Position numbers and translations under genes: made by a program | DNA from: Acidimicrobiia bacterium | GTDB lineage: Bacteria; Actinomycetota; Acidimicrobiia; Acidimicrobiales; SZUA-35 | Assembly: GCA_029863385.1 (NCBI GenBank) | Contig: JAOTVU010000013.1 | Span: 1 to 52,168 of the forward strand | Reading direction: 5' to 3' | DNA: 52,168 nucleotides | In this document: piece after piece, positions 52,145 through 52,168 of the stretch | Layout: each line of letters starts with the position of its first letter | Position numbering within the stretch: the stretch's first letter is position 1 | The notes under the pieces: generated by a model | Databases searched by the model: none | The model's input: the letters and a program-made list of their open reading frames with translations, nothing else | What the model was told of the DNA's origin: nothing

Positions 52145-52168
52145 TGGTACGCCCCCTGGGACTTGAAC
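52145..52168 (-). tRNA. 3' end of a tRNA gene, cut by the window edge
   Basis: Read on the minus strand: G, T-loop TTCAAGT, T-stem CCCAG, acceptor strand GGGGCGT, discriminator A and encoded CCA. The lengths (7-base loop, 5-base stem, 7-base acceptor) fit exactly. The anticodon lies outside the window, so the identity is unknown. Confidence 0.65.

Noticed and set aside
1..52168. CRISPR array
   Set aside because: No regularly spaced 20-40 bp repeats; the only tandem array has 15-bp units without spacers.

Overview
The window looks like chromosomal DNA of a high-GC Actinomycetota bacterium. GTG and TTG starts are common, genes overlap in ATGA/GTGA couplings, and several genes appear leaderless, with a TANNNT box 6-8 nt before the start codon. 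Several proteins resemble the mycobacterial MSMEG_0565-0572 set. I cannot place it below phylum from sequence alone.

Layout. (1) 0.1-17.6 kb is a compact catabolic island. It holds HyuAB-type hydantoinase/oxoprolinase subunits with a small zinc-ribbon-like partner, a PLP enzyme of the D-threonine aldolase/D-serine dehydratase fold and a DapA-family lyase/aldolase. It also holds a six-gene minus-strand operon (PhyH dioxygenase, amidohydrolase, SDR, GntR regulator, free lipoyl domain, fused E1 alpha-beta dehydrogenase), a cupin-amidase-hydrolase operon and three more SDRs. I see no transporter there. (2) 17.6-25 kb is mobile and decaying DNA: an RHS fragment, an intact IS110 element, an IS256 remnant, a second IS110 transposase and an integrase-type transposase each broken by one in-frame stop, plus two toxin-antitoxin pairs (Phd/RelE and VapBC). 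(3) 25-27.1 kb carries small accessory genes, including an ArsR-SRPBCC fusion with a clear operator. (4) 27.3-48.9 kb is the most interesting part and is described below. (5) 49-52.2 kb is again decayed: a TetR pseudogene, a VOC fragment, a GNAT gene, a 15-bp tandem array, a copy of a repeat also found at 24.7-24.9 kb, and the 3' end of a tRNA at the window edge.

The 27.3-48.9 kb cluster combines five gene sets that I have not seen described together. (a) Cobalt-type nitrile hydratase beta and alpha with its activator, and CbtAB cobalt uptake genes. (b) Nit1C (cyanide-assimilation cluster) markers: MSMEG_0572-like DsrE-fold protein, MSMEG_0568-like radical SAM, MSMEG_0567-like GNAT, sll0787-like AIR synthase homologue and MSMEG_0565-like glycosyltransferase, but no nitrilase. 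(c) An apparent bacterial coenzyme M biosynthesis operon: ComA-like phosphosulfolactate synthase, two aspartase/fumarase superfamily lyases, a D-cysteine desulfhydrase-like PLP enzyme and a cysteine-containing protein of unknown function. (d) Oxamate carbamoyltransferase subunits AllF/FdrA, AllG and AllH with carbamate kinase. (e) A single-cysteine CoA-disulfide-reductase-like flavoprotein and an OsmC protein.

My working hypothesis, which is inference, is a thiol-templated route for cyanide or nitrile nitrogen. A small thiol such as CoM captures cyanide as an organic thiocyanate, the nitrile hydratase makes an S-carbamoyl thiol, the AllFGH-like enzyme phosphorolyses it to carbamoyl phosphate, and carbamate kinase recovers ATP and ammonia while the flavoprotein recycles the disulfide. 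A near-identical 15-nt motif upstream of both the nitrile hydratase operon and cbtB suggests shared control.
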